In this document: piece after piece, positions 17,330-25,786 of the stretch
Numbering within the stretch: position 1 is the stretch's first letter
Layout: every line of letters begins with the position of its first letter
Origin: Billgrantia kenyensis
GTDB taxonomy: Bacteria; Pseudomonadota; Gammaproteobacteria; Pseudomonadales; Halomonadaceae
Direction: 5' to 3'
Assembly (NCBI RefSeq): GCF_013697085.1
Contig: NZ_JACEFT010000011.1
Coordinates: 1 to 64,000 of the forward strand
DNA: 64,000 nucleotides
The notes under the pieces: model-generated
Told to the model about the DNA's origin: nothing
What the model saw: only the letters and a program-made list of their open reading frames with translations
Database searches by the model: none
Translations under genes and position numbers: made by a program

Positions 17330-18754
17330 TCAGTCGCGGGTAAGCTGCAGCGTATAGCGGCCGCTCTCGCTGTTGCCGAACGACCGCGCGGTCACGCGGT
17401 AGGTCCCCGCATCCAGGTGAGTGTCGATACGCGAATTGAGCCCTTCGCCACCGTCATCGTCACTGAGGAACAGCCCGTTCCCTTCGAGCTCGAGAAAGGC
17501 GTCGAAGTCGTCCGAGAGCAGGTCCAGGCGAAAACGGCCAGGCTCCTCGACCGATACCTCGTAATAGTCTCGGGCACCTGGTTCCAGCCAGGCTTGCAGG
17601 GCTCCGCCAATCTCGAGCTGTCCTTCGCTAGGCATATCCTCCAGCTCGATGGCACTGGTGCGCAGCTCGAACAGGCCGCTGCCGTGGCCGCCGTGGCTGC
17701 GAGCCGTCACGACATACTGCCCGGCTTCCAGCGGGCGAACGAGGCGTGCGTTGAGCCCTTCGCCACCGTCGTCGTCGCTGGTGGCAACACCCTCGCCATG
17801 GAGTTCCAGGTAGGCATCGAAGTCGTCTGAGAGCATGTCCAGGGTGACCAGCGCCGGAGCCGCGAGAGTCAGACGATATTCGAGGCCATTTCCGGTGAAC
17901 CAGCCGAAGAGGGGCTCGCCGGCCGTGAGCTCGCCGCTGTTGCGCAGCGTCTCGCCGCTGGCCAGTTCGTGGGGGCCGAGCTCCAGGGTATACAGCCCGC
18001 TGCCCTGCCCGAAGGCGGTGCGCGCAGTCAGTCGATACTCGCCGGGCTCGAGGAAATCGGCGATGCGTGCATCCAGGTTGCCGGCGCTGTCGTCGTCCTC
18101 GCGGTGATAGTCATTGGGACCTTCCAGCACCAGGTAGGCATCCACGTCGCTGGAACGCATCTCTATCTGGTAGAGGCCACTCTCCTCGATGGTCAGCGTG
18201 TATGTGTCGCCGTCTCCCTGAAGCCAGCCATCGGCGCGGGAAGGCATGGCGAGGGTGTCGCTGGAGGTGAGCTCCATCTCTCGCGTGGTCAGCGAGAACG
18301 GCCCATAGCTGTGAAGGTCGAGGCCGCTGATTACCAGCAGATAATCGCCGCTCTCATCGATTCGACGCCGCAGGGCGACGGCAGCTGAAGTGTCGTAAAC
18401 GTTGGGTCCGTCACTGGCGACGAGGATCTGCTCTTCCGGGTCATACAGCGAGAGGACTCCCTGGAGGGGGCCGGCAAGCTCGATCTCGACCAGTGTTTCC
18501 CCTTCCAGCGGCAGGGTGAAGCGCTCGAATCGGCTTCCATCCTTGCCATTGAGTTCACTGGTCGAAGTGATCTCGCCGCGCAGCCTTTCGCCTAGCTTCA
18601 GAATAGGCGGAGCGTGGCTCTCGGTGGCGGCCTCGGCCGTTTCGATGGCCGGGGCGGTAGCCAGGCTGGAGCCAGACATTTGCCAGCCGACGAGCATGCC
18701 GATGGCGGTGCCGCCCAGGGCGGCGAGAGTCACAGTAGAGGCGCGAATGGCCAT
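17330..18754 (-). CDS. Secreted or membrane-anchored protein with four tandem PPC-like domains
   Basis: 474 residues. Residues 1-42 contain a hydrophobic segment (LAALGGTAIGMLVGW), a signal peptide or anchor. Residues about 52-160, 162-262, 263-368 and 369-474 are four copies of a roughly 105-residue beta-rich repeat resembling the bacterial pre-peptidase C-terminal domain: a start L..GE/G-L, a core LDLLSDDFDAFLELEGNG, an acidic loop SDDDGGEGLN and an end YRVTARSFG..SGRYTLQL. Copies 3 and 4 are nearly identical in the core. No protease or other catalytic domain is present. The Asp-rich loops could bind calcium. Its palindrome-marked promoter is at 18804-18826. Confidence 0.8.
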   Translation of the reverse strand: MAIRASTVTLAALGGTAIGMLVGWQMSGSSLATAPAIETAEAATESHAPPILKLGERLRGEITSTSELNGKDGSRFERFTLPLEGETLVEIELAGPLQGVLSLYDPEEQILVASDGPNVYDTSAAVALRRRIDESGDYLLVISGLDLHSYGPFSLTTREMELTSSDTLAMPSRADGWLQGDGDTYTLTIEESGLYQIEMRSSDVDAYLVLEGPNDYHREDDDSAGNLDARIADFLEPGEYRLTARTAFGQGSGLYTLELGPHELASGETLRNSGELTAGEPLFGWFTGNGLEYRLTLAAPALVTLDMLSDDFDAYLELHGEGVATSDDDGGEGLNARLVRPLEAGQYVVTARSHGGHGSGLFELRTSAIELEDMPSEGQLEIGGALQAWLEPGARDYYEVSVEEPGRFRLDLLSDDFDAFLELEGNGLFLSDDDGGEGLNSRIDTHLDAGTYRVTARSFGNSESGRYTLQLTRD

Positions 18755-18803
18755 GAAAGCATCCTTGTTCGATGGCAGGCATCGGGTAAGAGGACTCGGA
18801 GGG

Positions 18804-18826
18804 GGTTACATTGCGTAACCATTATA
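18804..18826 (-). promoter_or_regulatory. Promoter -10 and palindromic operator for the PPC-repeat gene
   Basis: On the minus strand a perfect TATAAT (18826-18821) is immediately followed by GGTTAC-GCAAT-GTAACC (18820-18804), a 6+6 inverted repeat that would cover the transcription start. There is no convincing -35, which suggests either activator dependence or a repressor on the palindrome. The start codon of the repeat protein is 50 bp further on. Confidence 0.45.
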
Positions 18827-18929
18827 TGCCGGGTATGCGTTGAGGGATATGTGCTGAATCGGCACTTGCACTACGCCGGGCGACATCCACACTGTTGGCG
18901 TTATCAGCTGAATGAAACAAGGAGTCGGC

Positions 18930-19595
18930 ATGTCTTCCACGGTTCTGATTACCGGTGCCAACCGAGGCATCGGGCTAGCACTGGCTCGCCATTACAAACA
19001 GGAGGGCTGGTGGGTGTGCGGTATTTGCCGAAACACCTCGTCTGAGCTCGACGAAGTGGCCGATCGGGTCATCGAAGGTATCGACGTGACCCGGGCCGAA
19101 GGTATCGCCCGCCTGGTCGAGGCCGTTCGCGGACAGCGGCTGGATTTGTTGATCAACAACGCCGGGCTGCTGTGCGACGAGTCCCTGGGAGCGCTCGACT
19201 TCGATTCGATCCGCGAGCAAATGGAAATCAACGCCTATGCCCCACTGCGGGTGAGCGAGGCACTGCTGGACAACCTTGGTGCTGGCAGCAAGATTGCCAA
19301 TATCACCAGTCGCATGGGCTCGATCGCCGACAACGATTCCGGCGGCCGCTACGGCTACCGCGCCTCCAAGGCGGCGCTCAACGCCTTCGGCAAGTCGCTG
19401 GCCATGGATCTCAAGCCGCGTGGCATTGCCGTGGCCCAGTTGCATCCCGGCTTCGTTCAGACCCGCATGGTCAACTTCGGTGGGCTGATCTCGCCGGAAG
19501 AGGCCGCCGCCGGCATCGCCGAGCGCATCGCCGCGCTAACCCTCGAGACCACCGGTGGCTTCTGGCACAGCAACGGCGAGCCACTGCCCTGGTAG
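18930..19595 (+). CDS. Short-chain dehydrogenase/reductase
   Basis: 221-residue cytoplasmic NAD(P)-dependent SDR. The nucleotide motif is ITGANRGIGLALARHYKQEG (TGxxxGIG), followed by the structural LLINNAGLL. The catalytic residues are Ser in ITSRMGS and YRASKAALNAFGKSLA (YxxxK). The start ATG at 18930 follows AAGGAG; an upstream in-frame ATG at 18912 overlaps that site. The closest pattern is the C-factor/carbonyl-reductase-like SDR group; substrate unknown. The MFS gene follows in the same direction after about 100 bp. Confidence 0.9.
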   Translation: MSSTVLITGANRGIGLALARHYKQEGWWVCGICRNTSSELDEVADRVIEGIDVTRAEGIARLVEAVRGQRLDLLINNAGLLCDESLGALDFDSIREQMEINAYAPLRVSEALLDNLGAGSKIANITSRMGSIADNDSGGRYGYRASKAALNAFGKSLAMDLKPRGIAVAQLHPGFVQTRMVNFGGLISPEEAAAGIAERIAALTLETTGGFWHSNGEPLPW

Positions 19596-19698
19596 GCTGG
19601 CCAGGCAACGGCGAAAGCCGCCTTCGTCATTGACGTTGGCAAAAGATTGAATTTTGTGTGTAGGCTAACGGTTTCCTTGACGAGACCGGAGTCGCTCC

Positions 19699-20928
19699 AT
19701 GCCCACCCCGCCACCCACCGAGATGCCGGCTTCTTCCCGAGTGGAGGGCTGGTGGGTGCTGGCGGCAACGACCTGGGTGCAGGTCCTGTGCAGCGGGGGC
19801 ATGCTACTGGTGCCGACCCTGGCGCCCCAGGTGGCAGCGGCCTTCGGCATACCCACCGGCTGGGTGGGGCTGCAGGTCAGCCTGCTCTACGGGGTGGCGA
19901 TGCTTGCCTCGCTGCAGTCGGCGGTGCTGGCCAGGCGTCTGGGGGGCTGCCGGGCCAGCCAGATGGCCATGGCGCTGGTGATGGGGGGCTGTGCGCTGGC
20001 GCTGATCGGCACGCCCCTGGCGCTGCTGGCCACCACCCTGCTGCTGGGCCTGGCCTACGGCCTCACCAGCCCCGCGGCGGCTGAGCTGCTCTCCCGCTTT
20101 ACCCCACCGGAACGGCGCAACCTCGTCTACTCCATCAAGCAGACCGGCGTGCCCCTGGGTGGCGTGCTGGCCGGGCTGATGGCGCCGCCGCTGGCGGCCA
20201 TCTGGAACTGGCAGGCGGCCTTCCTGGCGGTGGGGGCGGCGTGCCTTGCCACCCTGCTGCTGCTTCAGCTGCGCCGCTCACGCTGGGATGCCAGCCGGGA
20301 TGCCAGCGTGCGCATGCAGCGGGCCGGCAGCCTGGGCGTGCTGCGCCGCTATTCGTCCATGCGCTGGTTGGGGGCTACCGGCTTCTGCCTCTCCGCCGCA
20401 CAGCTCTCGCTGCTCAGCTTCGCGGTGGCCTACATGGTGGAGGAGCTGCTGCTGAGCCTGGTGCTGGCCGGCGCCGTGGTCTCCCTGGTGCATGTGGCCG
20501 GGGTCACGGGCCGCCTGGTCTGGGGGGCGCTGGCCGACCGCCTGGGCGGCAGCCTTCCGGTGCTGTTTGGTCTGGCCGGCATCATCAGTGTGATCTTCTT
20601 CCTGCTGGCGGTGCTCGGTCCCGCGGTGCCGACCTGGATGACGATTACGCTGATGGTGATGGCCGGCGGCACGGCGGTGGCCTGGAACGGGGTCTACCTG
20701 GGCGAGGTGGCGCGGCGCTGCGAGCCCGGCGAGGTGGGCGAGGCCACCGCCGCCGTGCTGGTGCTCACCTACATGGGGGTGCTGGTAGGCCCGGCGCTGT
20801 TCAGCCTGATCGTATGGCTCACCGGCAGCTATGCCGTGGGCTTCCTGCTGCCCACGGCGACCGGCGCGCTGGCCGTCTTCTGCCTCCTGAACTGCGTGCG
20901 TAGCGATGCCTCTATCCGAAGTGCCTGA
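19699..20928 (+). CDS. MFS transporter
   Basis: 409-residue major facilitator with 12 hydrophobic helices. The loop 2-3 region carries a weakened motif A (ARRLGGCRASQMAMA) and the second half has GALADRLGGSLPVLFG in the equivalent place. RFTPPERRNLVYSIKQTGVP is a conserved loop of nitrate/cyanate-type and related MFS proteins. Very GC-rich (long runs of Leu/Ala/Gly codons). Substrate unknown. It converges with the histidine-phosphatase gene. Confidence 0.88.
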   Translation: MPTPPPTEMPASSRVEGWWVLAATTWVQVLCSGGMLLVPTLAPQVAAAFGIPTGWVGLQVSLLYGVAMLASLQSAVLARRLGGCRASQMAMALVMGGCALALIGTPLALLATTLLLGLAYGLTSPAAAELLSRFTPPERRNLVYSIKQTGVPLGGVLAGLMAPPLAAIWNWQAAFLAVGAACLATLLLLQLRRSRWDASRDASVRMQRAGSLGVLRRYSSMRWLGATGFCLSAAQLSLLSFAVAYMVEELLLSLVLAGAVVSLVHVAGVTGRLVWGALADRLGGSLPVLFGLAGIISVIFFLLAVLGPAVPTWMTITLMVMAGGTAVAWNGVYLGEVARRCEPGEVGEATAAVLVLTYMGVLVGPALFSLIVWLTGSYAVGFLLPTATGALAVFCLLNCVRSDASIRSA

Positions 20929-20934
20929 GACAGC

Positions 20935-21567
20935 TCAGCGCCCGACCCACTCCACCAGGCTGGTCTCGCCGAGGGCGTGGCGTTCATGGTGGATGCGGCA
21001 GGTGGCGGCGTAGGGCAGGTCGAAGGCCAGGATGCGCGAGAGGGGCTGCTCGAGTACCTGACGCAGCACGGCGTTGGTCACGAACAGATGGCATACCACC
21101 AGCACATGCCGCCCGGGCGGCTCTGCCAGCAGCGCTTGCCACACCGCGCCGACGCGTGCATCGAAGCCTTCGACGCTTTCACCGCCGGGCGGCGAGGTCC
21201 GGCTGGGATCGGCCCACAGTTCAGCCTGGCGGTCCACATCGCCTTCCATGGCGCGAGCCTCGGCGTGGGTCTTGCCTTCCCAGTCGCCCAGGCCCATCTC
21301 GGCTAGCCCCGGCTCCACCGTTACCGGCAGGTCGTGTTCCTCGCCCAGCCACAGAGCGAATTCACGACAGCGGTCGAGCGGTGAGGTGACGATGGCGTCC
21401 CAGGGCGGGTCGCCATCGATCAGCAGGTCGGCGATGGCGGCTCGCATCTGTTGCCAGCCCTGCTCACTGAGAGGGTGGTTGGTTGTGCCGCGCAGCATGC
21501 GGCCGCCTACCGGCTCACCGTGGCGGATCAGATCGAGGGTGGTCACCTCGGCATCGGTAAAGCGCAT
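20935..21567 (-). CDS. Histidine phosphatase family protein at the end of a phn operon
   Basis: 210-residue phosphatase/mutase. The phospho-accepting histidine lies in LDLIRHGEPVGGRMLRGTTN (RHGE). LAEMGLGDWEGKTHAEARAM holds the general-acid Glu and VVCHLFVTNAVL the second catalytic His. It resembles the CobC/alpha-ribazole phosphatase subgroup, but no cobalamin gene is near. It starts 25 bp after the second phnE gene on the same strand, so it is probably co-transcribed with phnDCEE and may release phosphate from an imported ester or a breakdown product. Confidence 0.85.
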   Translation of the reverse strand: MRFTDAEVTTLDLIRHGEPVGGRMLRGTTNHPLSEQGWQQMRAAIADLLIDGDPPWDAIVTSPLDRCREFALWLGEEHDLPVTVEPGLAEMGLGDWEGKTHAEARAMEGDVDRQAELWADPSRTSPPGGESVEGFDARVGAVWQALLAEPPGRHVLVVCHLFVTNAVLRQVLEQPLSRILAFDLPYAATCRIHHERHALGETSLVEWVGR

Positions 21568-21592
21568 GGTCGGTCTCCTGTCGAGGTGAGCG

Positions 21593-22408
21593 TCAAATGA
21601 TAGCGTGGCGCACCCGGGCGGAGATCCACTCCGAGGCCAGCACGGTGACGAAGATCATCACGAAGATCACGCTGACCTGGTTCCAGGCCAGGCTGTTGAT
21701 GGCGGCATTGAGCTGCAGCCCGATGCCGCCGGCCCCCACCAGTCCCAGCACCGTGGACTCACGGATATTGATGTCCCAGCGGTAGACGCTGATGCCGGCG
21801 AAAGCGGGCATCACCTGGGGCAGCACGCCGTAGCTCATCACCTGCATCCGCCCGGCGCCGGTGGCGCTGATCGCTTCCACCGGGGTGGGGTGGATCTCCT
21901 CGATGGCCTCATAGAGCAGCTTGCCGATGAAGCCGATGGAACGCAGGGCGATGGCGATGATGCCGGCCAGTACCCCGGGGCCCAGGATGGTGACCAGCAG
22001 CATGGCCCAGATCAACGAATTGATGGAGCGCGACGCGACGATGATTACCAGGGCGGCGCTGCGCACCAGCGGGTGGGGCGTGGTGTTGCGGGCGGCCAGG
22101 AAGGCCACCGGAAAGGCCATGGCGATGCCCAGCAGGGTGCCCAGGGTGGCGATGTTGAGGGTGTCCCACATGGGCTTCCACAGGCGATGGGCATAGGCCC
22201 ACTGAGGCGGCAGCATGCGGCTGATCAGGTCGCCGCCCTGGCGGCCGGCATCCTCGACGAACACCCACATGGTGTTGTCGGAGATAACCTTCCAGCACAG
22301 CAGGAAAAGGCAGGCACCGGCCAGCCAGCCGAGATAGCCCAGCCACTGGGAGCGGGTGGTGCGCAGGCGCCAGATCGGCGTGCCCTGCGGTGACGTCGAA
22401 ACGGGCAT
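21593..22408 (-). CDS. phnE: Phosphonate-type ABC transporter permease (copy 1, second subunit)
   Basis: 271-residue PhnE-family permease with about six helices. TLNIATLGTLLGIAMAFPVA and AFLAARNTTPHPLVR, ASRSINSLIWAMLLV and LGLVGAGGIGLQLNAAINSL follow the PhnE pattern. It forms a presumed heterodimer with the adjacent permease at 22419, 10 bp away. Tandem phnE genes recur at 30509/31390. Confidence 0.9.
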   Translation of the reverse strand: MPVSTSPQGTPIWRLRTTRSQWLGYLGWLAGACLFLLCWKVISDNTMWVFVEDAGRQGGDLISRMLPPQWAYAHRLWKPMWDTLNIATLGTLLGIAMAFPVAFLAARNTTPHPLVRSAALVIIVASRSINSLIWAMLLVTILGPGVLAGIIAIALRSIGFIGKLLYEAIEEIHPTPVEAISATGAGRMQVMSYGVLPQVMPAFAGISVYRWDINIRESTVLGLVGAGGIGLQLNAAINSLAWNQVSVIFVMIFVTVLASEWISARVRHAII

Positions 22409-22418
22409 GGGGGATGTC

Positions 22419-23228
22419 CTATTGGGTCCAGCGGCGGATATGGCTCGAGCTGTACTCGCACAAGAGCACGATGGCGATAATGATCAGCAGGATCGCCGCC
22501 GAGGTGTCGTATTCGTAGCGGCTGATCGAGGTATTCAGCGTCGCGCCGATGCCGCCCGCACCGACGATGCCGATCACCGCCGACTCGCGGAAGTTGATGT
22601 CCAGGCGGTACATCGAGAGCCCAATCAAACGAGGCATCACCTGGGGCTGAACGGCATGGTTCATGGTCTGCCACCAGCTCGCCCCGGTAGCACGAACCGC
22701 CTCAACCTGGCGCCAATCCAGGTCCTCGATGTCTTCGGCCAGCAGCTTGGCCATGAAGCCAATTGTGGCGAAGGCCAGGGTGATCATGCCGGCCAGGGGG
22801 CCGAAGCCGAACATCACCACGAAGAGGATGGCAATGATGATCTCTTGAAAGGTGCGTGACACGGTGATGATGCCGCGACAAAGATAATAGATGGGCCAGG
22901 GGGCGATGTTGCGTGCCGCGCCCAGTCCCACCGGAATCGACAGGGCCACGCCGATCACCGTCGAGGTGACGGTCATGGTCAGGCTCTCGAGGATGCCGTC
23001 TATGATGTCGCCGCGGCGTGAGACGAAGTCGGGCTGGGCGAAGGCGGCAATGAAGTTCAGGCCGCGGCTGGCGCCTTCGGCGACCCTTGCCCAGTTGACC
23101 TCCACCGAGGCCAGGGCCAGCACCAGGTAGACCGCAAGGCCCACGACCAATCCCCAGCGCAGCCTGGGGTTCTCGATCATCGGCAGCCGTCGCCATTGGC
23201 CCTCACGGGCCTCAGCCTGGCGGGTCAT
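22419..23228 (-). CDS. phnE: Phosphonate-type ABC transporter permease (copy 1, first subunit)
   Basis: 269-residue permease of the PhnE family. Key segments are [40 protein letters not shown], the ATPase-contact loop [20 protein letters not shown] and [20 protein letters not shown]. Its ATG overlaps the stop of phnC (ATGA), showing translational coupling. Confidence 0.91.
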   Translation of the reverse strand: MTRQAEAREGQWRRLPMIENPRLRWGLVVGLAVYLVLALASVEVNWARVAEGASRGLNFIAAFAQPDFVSRRGDIIDGILESLTMTVTSTVIGVALSIPVGLGAARNIAPWPIYYLCRGIITVSRTFQEIIIAILFVVMFGFGPLAGMITLAFATIGFMAKLLAEDIEDLDWRQVEAVRATGASWWQTMNHAVQPQVMPRLIGLSMYRLDINFRESAVIGIVGAGGIGATLNTSISRYEYDTSAAILLIIIAIVLLCEYSSSHIRRWTQ

Positions 23229-24058
23229 GAGGCGCCTCCGGTGGCCAGCGCCATGCGGGGTACCGGCTCCGCACTGGCGGGCTCGCTCTCCGCATCCTCC
23301 TCGTTAACTCGGGTATCCCACTCCTCCTCGCCATAGATGGTCGTGAGGGTGTCAGCATCCAGCTCATGGGGCTTGCCGTCGAAGACGATCTCACCGGCGC
23401 GCAGGCCGACGATACGATCGGCGAACTGCTGGGCCAGGGCCACGTCGTGGATGTTGATGATGGCGGCCAGTTCGCGCTCGGCGCACAGTTCGCGGATCAG
23501 GCGCATGATCTGCCGTGAGGTCTTGGGGTCGAGGCTCGCGGTGGGCTCGTCGACCAGCAGCAGACGCGGTCGCTGGATCAGTGCCCGGGCAATGCCGACT
23601 CGCTGGCGCTGGCCGCCGGAGAGGGCGTCGGCGCGCTTGTCCAGGGCGTGCGGCAGGCCCACCCGGTCGAGCAGGCGGAATGCCTCGGCAATGTCCTCCT
23701 GAGGGTAGCGGCGCGTGAAGCTGCGCCAGAAGCCCACGTAGCCGAGCCGGCCGGAGAGCACGTTCTCCATCACCGTAAGACGATCCACCAGCGCGTACTC
23801 CTGAAAGATCATCGCCATGGCGCGGCGCGCCCGACGCAGGGCATTGCCGGAGAGTCGGGTTAGCTCGGTCTCCTCCAGGCGGATGCTGCCGCTGGTAGGC
23901 TCCACCAGGCGGTTGACGCAGCGAATCAGGGTGCTCTTGCCGGCCCCGGAGGGGCCGATGAGAGCCATGACCTGGCCGCGCGGGAGGTTCAGGTCGATGT
24001 CGGTCAGGGCGCGATCCCCGGTGGGGTAGCGCTTGTTGACCCCGGTGAGCGTCAGCAT
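23225..24058 (-). CDS. phnC: Phosphonate-type ABC transporter ATP-binding protein (copy 1)
   Basis: 277-residue ATPase: Walker [10 protein letters not shown], signature [20 protein letters not shown], Walker [21 protein letters not shown] and switch [17 protein letters not shown]. The Q-loop stretch [20 protein letters not shown] is typical of PhnC. The start follows GAGAGGAGAACCTT. A roughly 30-residue acidic tail extends beyond the usual end. A 13-bp hairpin lies between it and phnD. Confidence 0.93.
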   Translation of the reverse strand: MLTLTGVNKRYPTGDRALTDIDLNLPRGQVMALIGPSGAGKSTLIRCVNRLVEPTSGSIRLEETELTRLSGNALRRARRAMAMIFQEYALVDRLTVMENVLSGRLGYVGFWRSFTRRYPQEDIAEAFRLLDRVGLPHALDKRADALSGGQRQRVGIARALIQRPRLLLVDEPTASLDPKTSRQIMRLIRELCAERELAAIINIHDVALAQQFADRIVGLRAGEIVFDGKPHELDADTLTTIYGEEEWDTRVNEEDAESEPASAEPVPRMALATGGAS

Positions 24059-24078
24059 GAAGGTTCTCCTCTCATGCA

Positions 24079-24109
24079 CTCGGTCGGGAGGCAGAACCTC
24101 CCGACCGAG
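24079..24109 (-). other. Strong hairpin between phnD and phnC (copy 1)
   Basis: CTCGGTCGGGAGG (24079-24091) and CCTCCCGACCGAG (24097-24109) form a perfect 13-bp stem with a five-base loop. On the minus strand it follows the phnD stop by 18 bp and precedes the phnC ribosome site, and it has no U-tract. It probably protects the phnD message or partly terminates transcription, as for ugpB and phnD copy 2. Confidence 0.7.
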
Positions 24110-24127
24110 CGTAGTCAGTCCAGGCTA

Positions 24128-25093
24128 TCAGTCGCAGTCGTAGGTCACGCCATTGGCCTCGGCGATGGTTCGAATCACCGACCAGTGCTCCTCATAGGTA
24201 ATGGGAATGAACTGGGCTTCGCCGGAGTTGGCGAACTCGGTCTCGAGCGGGGTGCCCGCCCAGTCGTAGCTGAAGAAGGCTTCCTGAATCTTCTCCTGCA
24301 GCTCCGGGTGCAGGTTGTGAGCGGTGCCGTAGGCAGTGGTGGGGAAGGTCTCGGAGGTATAGATGATCTCGTAGTCGCCCTCGTTGATCACGCCGCGCGC
24401 CAGCATGCGGGTGGCCACCGAGTTGGCGATGGCGGCAGCGTCGTAGTCGCGGTTGACCACACCCAGGATGGAGTTGTCATGCGAACCTGAGAAAGCGGTC
24501 TCGAAGTCCTCGTCGGCCTCCAGGCCGTACTCGCTGCGCAGCAGCGCCGAGGGGGCGCGGAAGCCGGAGTTGGAGGTGGGCGAGGTGAAGGCCAACTGGC
24601 GGCCGGCCAGGTCCTCCATGCTCTCGATGCCGCTGTTCGGGTGGGTGATGATCTCCATCTCGTAGCCGTAGCTGCCGTCCTCGGAGGCCATGATGGCGAA
24701 GGGGCGGAAGCCACCGCAGTTCACCGCTACCGGCACGCCGCCGGTGTTGAAGCCGGCCACGTGCAGGCGACCGCCGCGCAGCGCCTCCTGTTGGGCGGCG
24801 TTGGACTGCACCGGGAAGAACTGCACCCGCTTGCCGGTCACTTCGCTGAGGTGGTCGAGGAAGTCAGCCCACACGTCGGCGTAGACCGCCGGGTCCTCCA
24901 CCGGGGTGTAGGCGAACACCAGGGTGCTGGGGTCGACCCACCGGGATTCGTCGCTGGGGATGTCGGCGACCATGTCGCCATCGGTATCGCTGTAGCGTGA
25001 CGACAGGTCGGCGCTGGCCTGCATGGCGGTGGCAGCGAACAGGCCGGCAACGGTGCTGGCCAGCAGGGTGCGGTTCAGGGTCGAGAGGGTCAT
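24128..25093 (-). CDS. phnD: Phosphonate/phosphite-type periplasmic binding protein (copy 1)
   Basis: 321-residue PhnD-family binding protein. A signal peptide covers residues 1-28 (NRTLLASTVAGLFAATAMQA). The mature N-terminus SRYSDTDGDMVADIPSDESR and LVFAYTPVEDPAVYADVWAD mark the DGDMVAD subgroup of PhnD. AFTSPTSNSGFRAPSALL and FSGSHDNSILGVVNRDYDAA are the ligand-pocket segments. It differs clearly from the other two PhnD proteins in the window, so its ligand may differ (phosphonate, phosphonate ester or phosphite). The start is chosen by the signal peptide and CTGGAGCC upstream. Confidence 0.9.
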   Translation of the reverse strand: MTLSTLNRTLLASTVAGLFAATAMQASADLSSRYSDTDGDMVADIPSDESRWVDPSTLVFAYTPVEDPAVYADVWADFLDHLSEVTGKRVQFFPVQSNAAQQEALRGGRLHVAGFNTGGVPVAVNCGGFRPFAIMASEDGSYGYEMEIITHPNSGIESMEDLAGRQLAFTSPTSNSGFRAPSALLRSEYGLEADEDFETAFSGSHDNSILGVVNRDYDAAAIANSVATRMLARGVINEGDYEIIYTSETFPTTAYGTAHNLHPELQEKIQEAFFSYDWAGTPLETEFANSGEAQFIPITYEEHWSVIRTIAEANGVTYDCD

Positions 25094-25157
25094 GTTGGCT
25101 CCAGGGCGCAATGAATGACGGGGATAATCGGAACGGCACCCACTTTCGCCTGTGAGC

Positions 25158-25186
25158 ATGACAGCCCGCGGTCGATGCAATGACAG
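25158..25186 (-). promoter_or_regulatory. Candidate Pho box upstream of phnD (copy 1)
   Basis: Two exact CTGTCAT half-sites on the minus strand (25186-25180 and 25164-25158) start 22 bp apart, exactly two 11-bp periods. The unit between them (TCGACCG) does not match. The site is 64-93 bp upstream of phnD and downstream of the PAP2 gene. Confidence 0.6.
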
Positions 25187-25243
25187 AGTGGTTAAGAGCT
25201 GATGACGCGGCCTTTACAGCGCCTGTGGTGCGTCGTTTCGAGG

Positions 25244-25786
25244 TCAGCCAACCAGCCTGAGGCTGAGCAGGGCGAAGGCGATGCCGATCAGCGCACCGGC
25301 GGCGACATCGCTGATGTAGTGCAGCCCCAGGCCCACCCGCGAAAGGGCGATCAGCGCCGCCAGCGGTACCAGCAGCGGCAATAGCCACGGGGCATGGGCC
25401 GCCGTCATGACACAGAACATCACCGCATGCATGGTGTGTCCGCTGGGAAAGCTGTAGCGGTCGCGAGCGGGTTCACCGCACTGGATCAGGTTGACGAAGG
25501 TAATGAAGGGCCGCTCCCGGCACAGGCGGGTCTTGATCAGGCGATAGATCAGGACCGCGACGAGCCCCGTCACGGCATACTGGAGGAAGAAGGCAGGGCC
25601 TGCCTGGGGCTGCAGCAGCGGCTGGGCGGCGATCAGTGCCACCCACAGCGGCCAGTCACCCAGGCGGCTGGCCAGACGCAGGGTCGCAAGCCAGGGGGCG
25701 TAGAGGCTGAGGCTGACGAAGCGTTGGCATAGCCGCCATTCCATCAGGTCGAGGCGGTCAAACACCGCAGGGGCGCGTGGTCTCAT
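25244..25786 (-). CDS. PAP2-family membrane phosphatase
   Basis: 180-residue membrane protein with about five helices and the three PAP2 motifs: KTRLCRERPF (KxxxxxxRP), PSGHTMHAV (PSGH) and SRVGLGLHYISDV (SRxxxxxHxxxD). The family dephosphorylates lipid phosphates such as phosphatidate, phosphatidylglycerol phosphate or undecaprenyl diphosphate at the membrane. GGGAGGT supports the ATG at 25786. The coding region overlaps the end of the upstream GT4 gene by 29 bp, so the two are made together. A role in turning phosphatidate into diacylglycerol for the GT4 enzyme is inference. Confidence 0.87.
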   Translation of the reverse strand: MRPRAPAVFDRLDLMEWRLCQRFVSLSLYAPWLATLRLASRLGDWPLWVALIAAQPLLQPQAGPAFFLQYAVTGLVAVLIYRLIKTRLCRERPFITFVNLIQCGEPARDRYSFPSGHTMHAVMFCVMTAAHAPWLLPLLVPLAALIALSRVGLGLHYISDVAAGALIGIAFALLSLRLVG

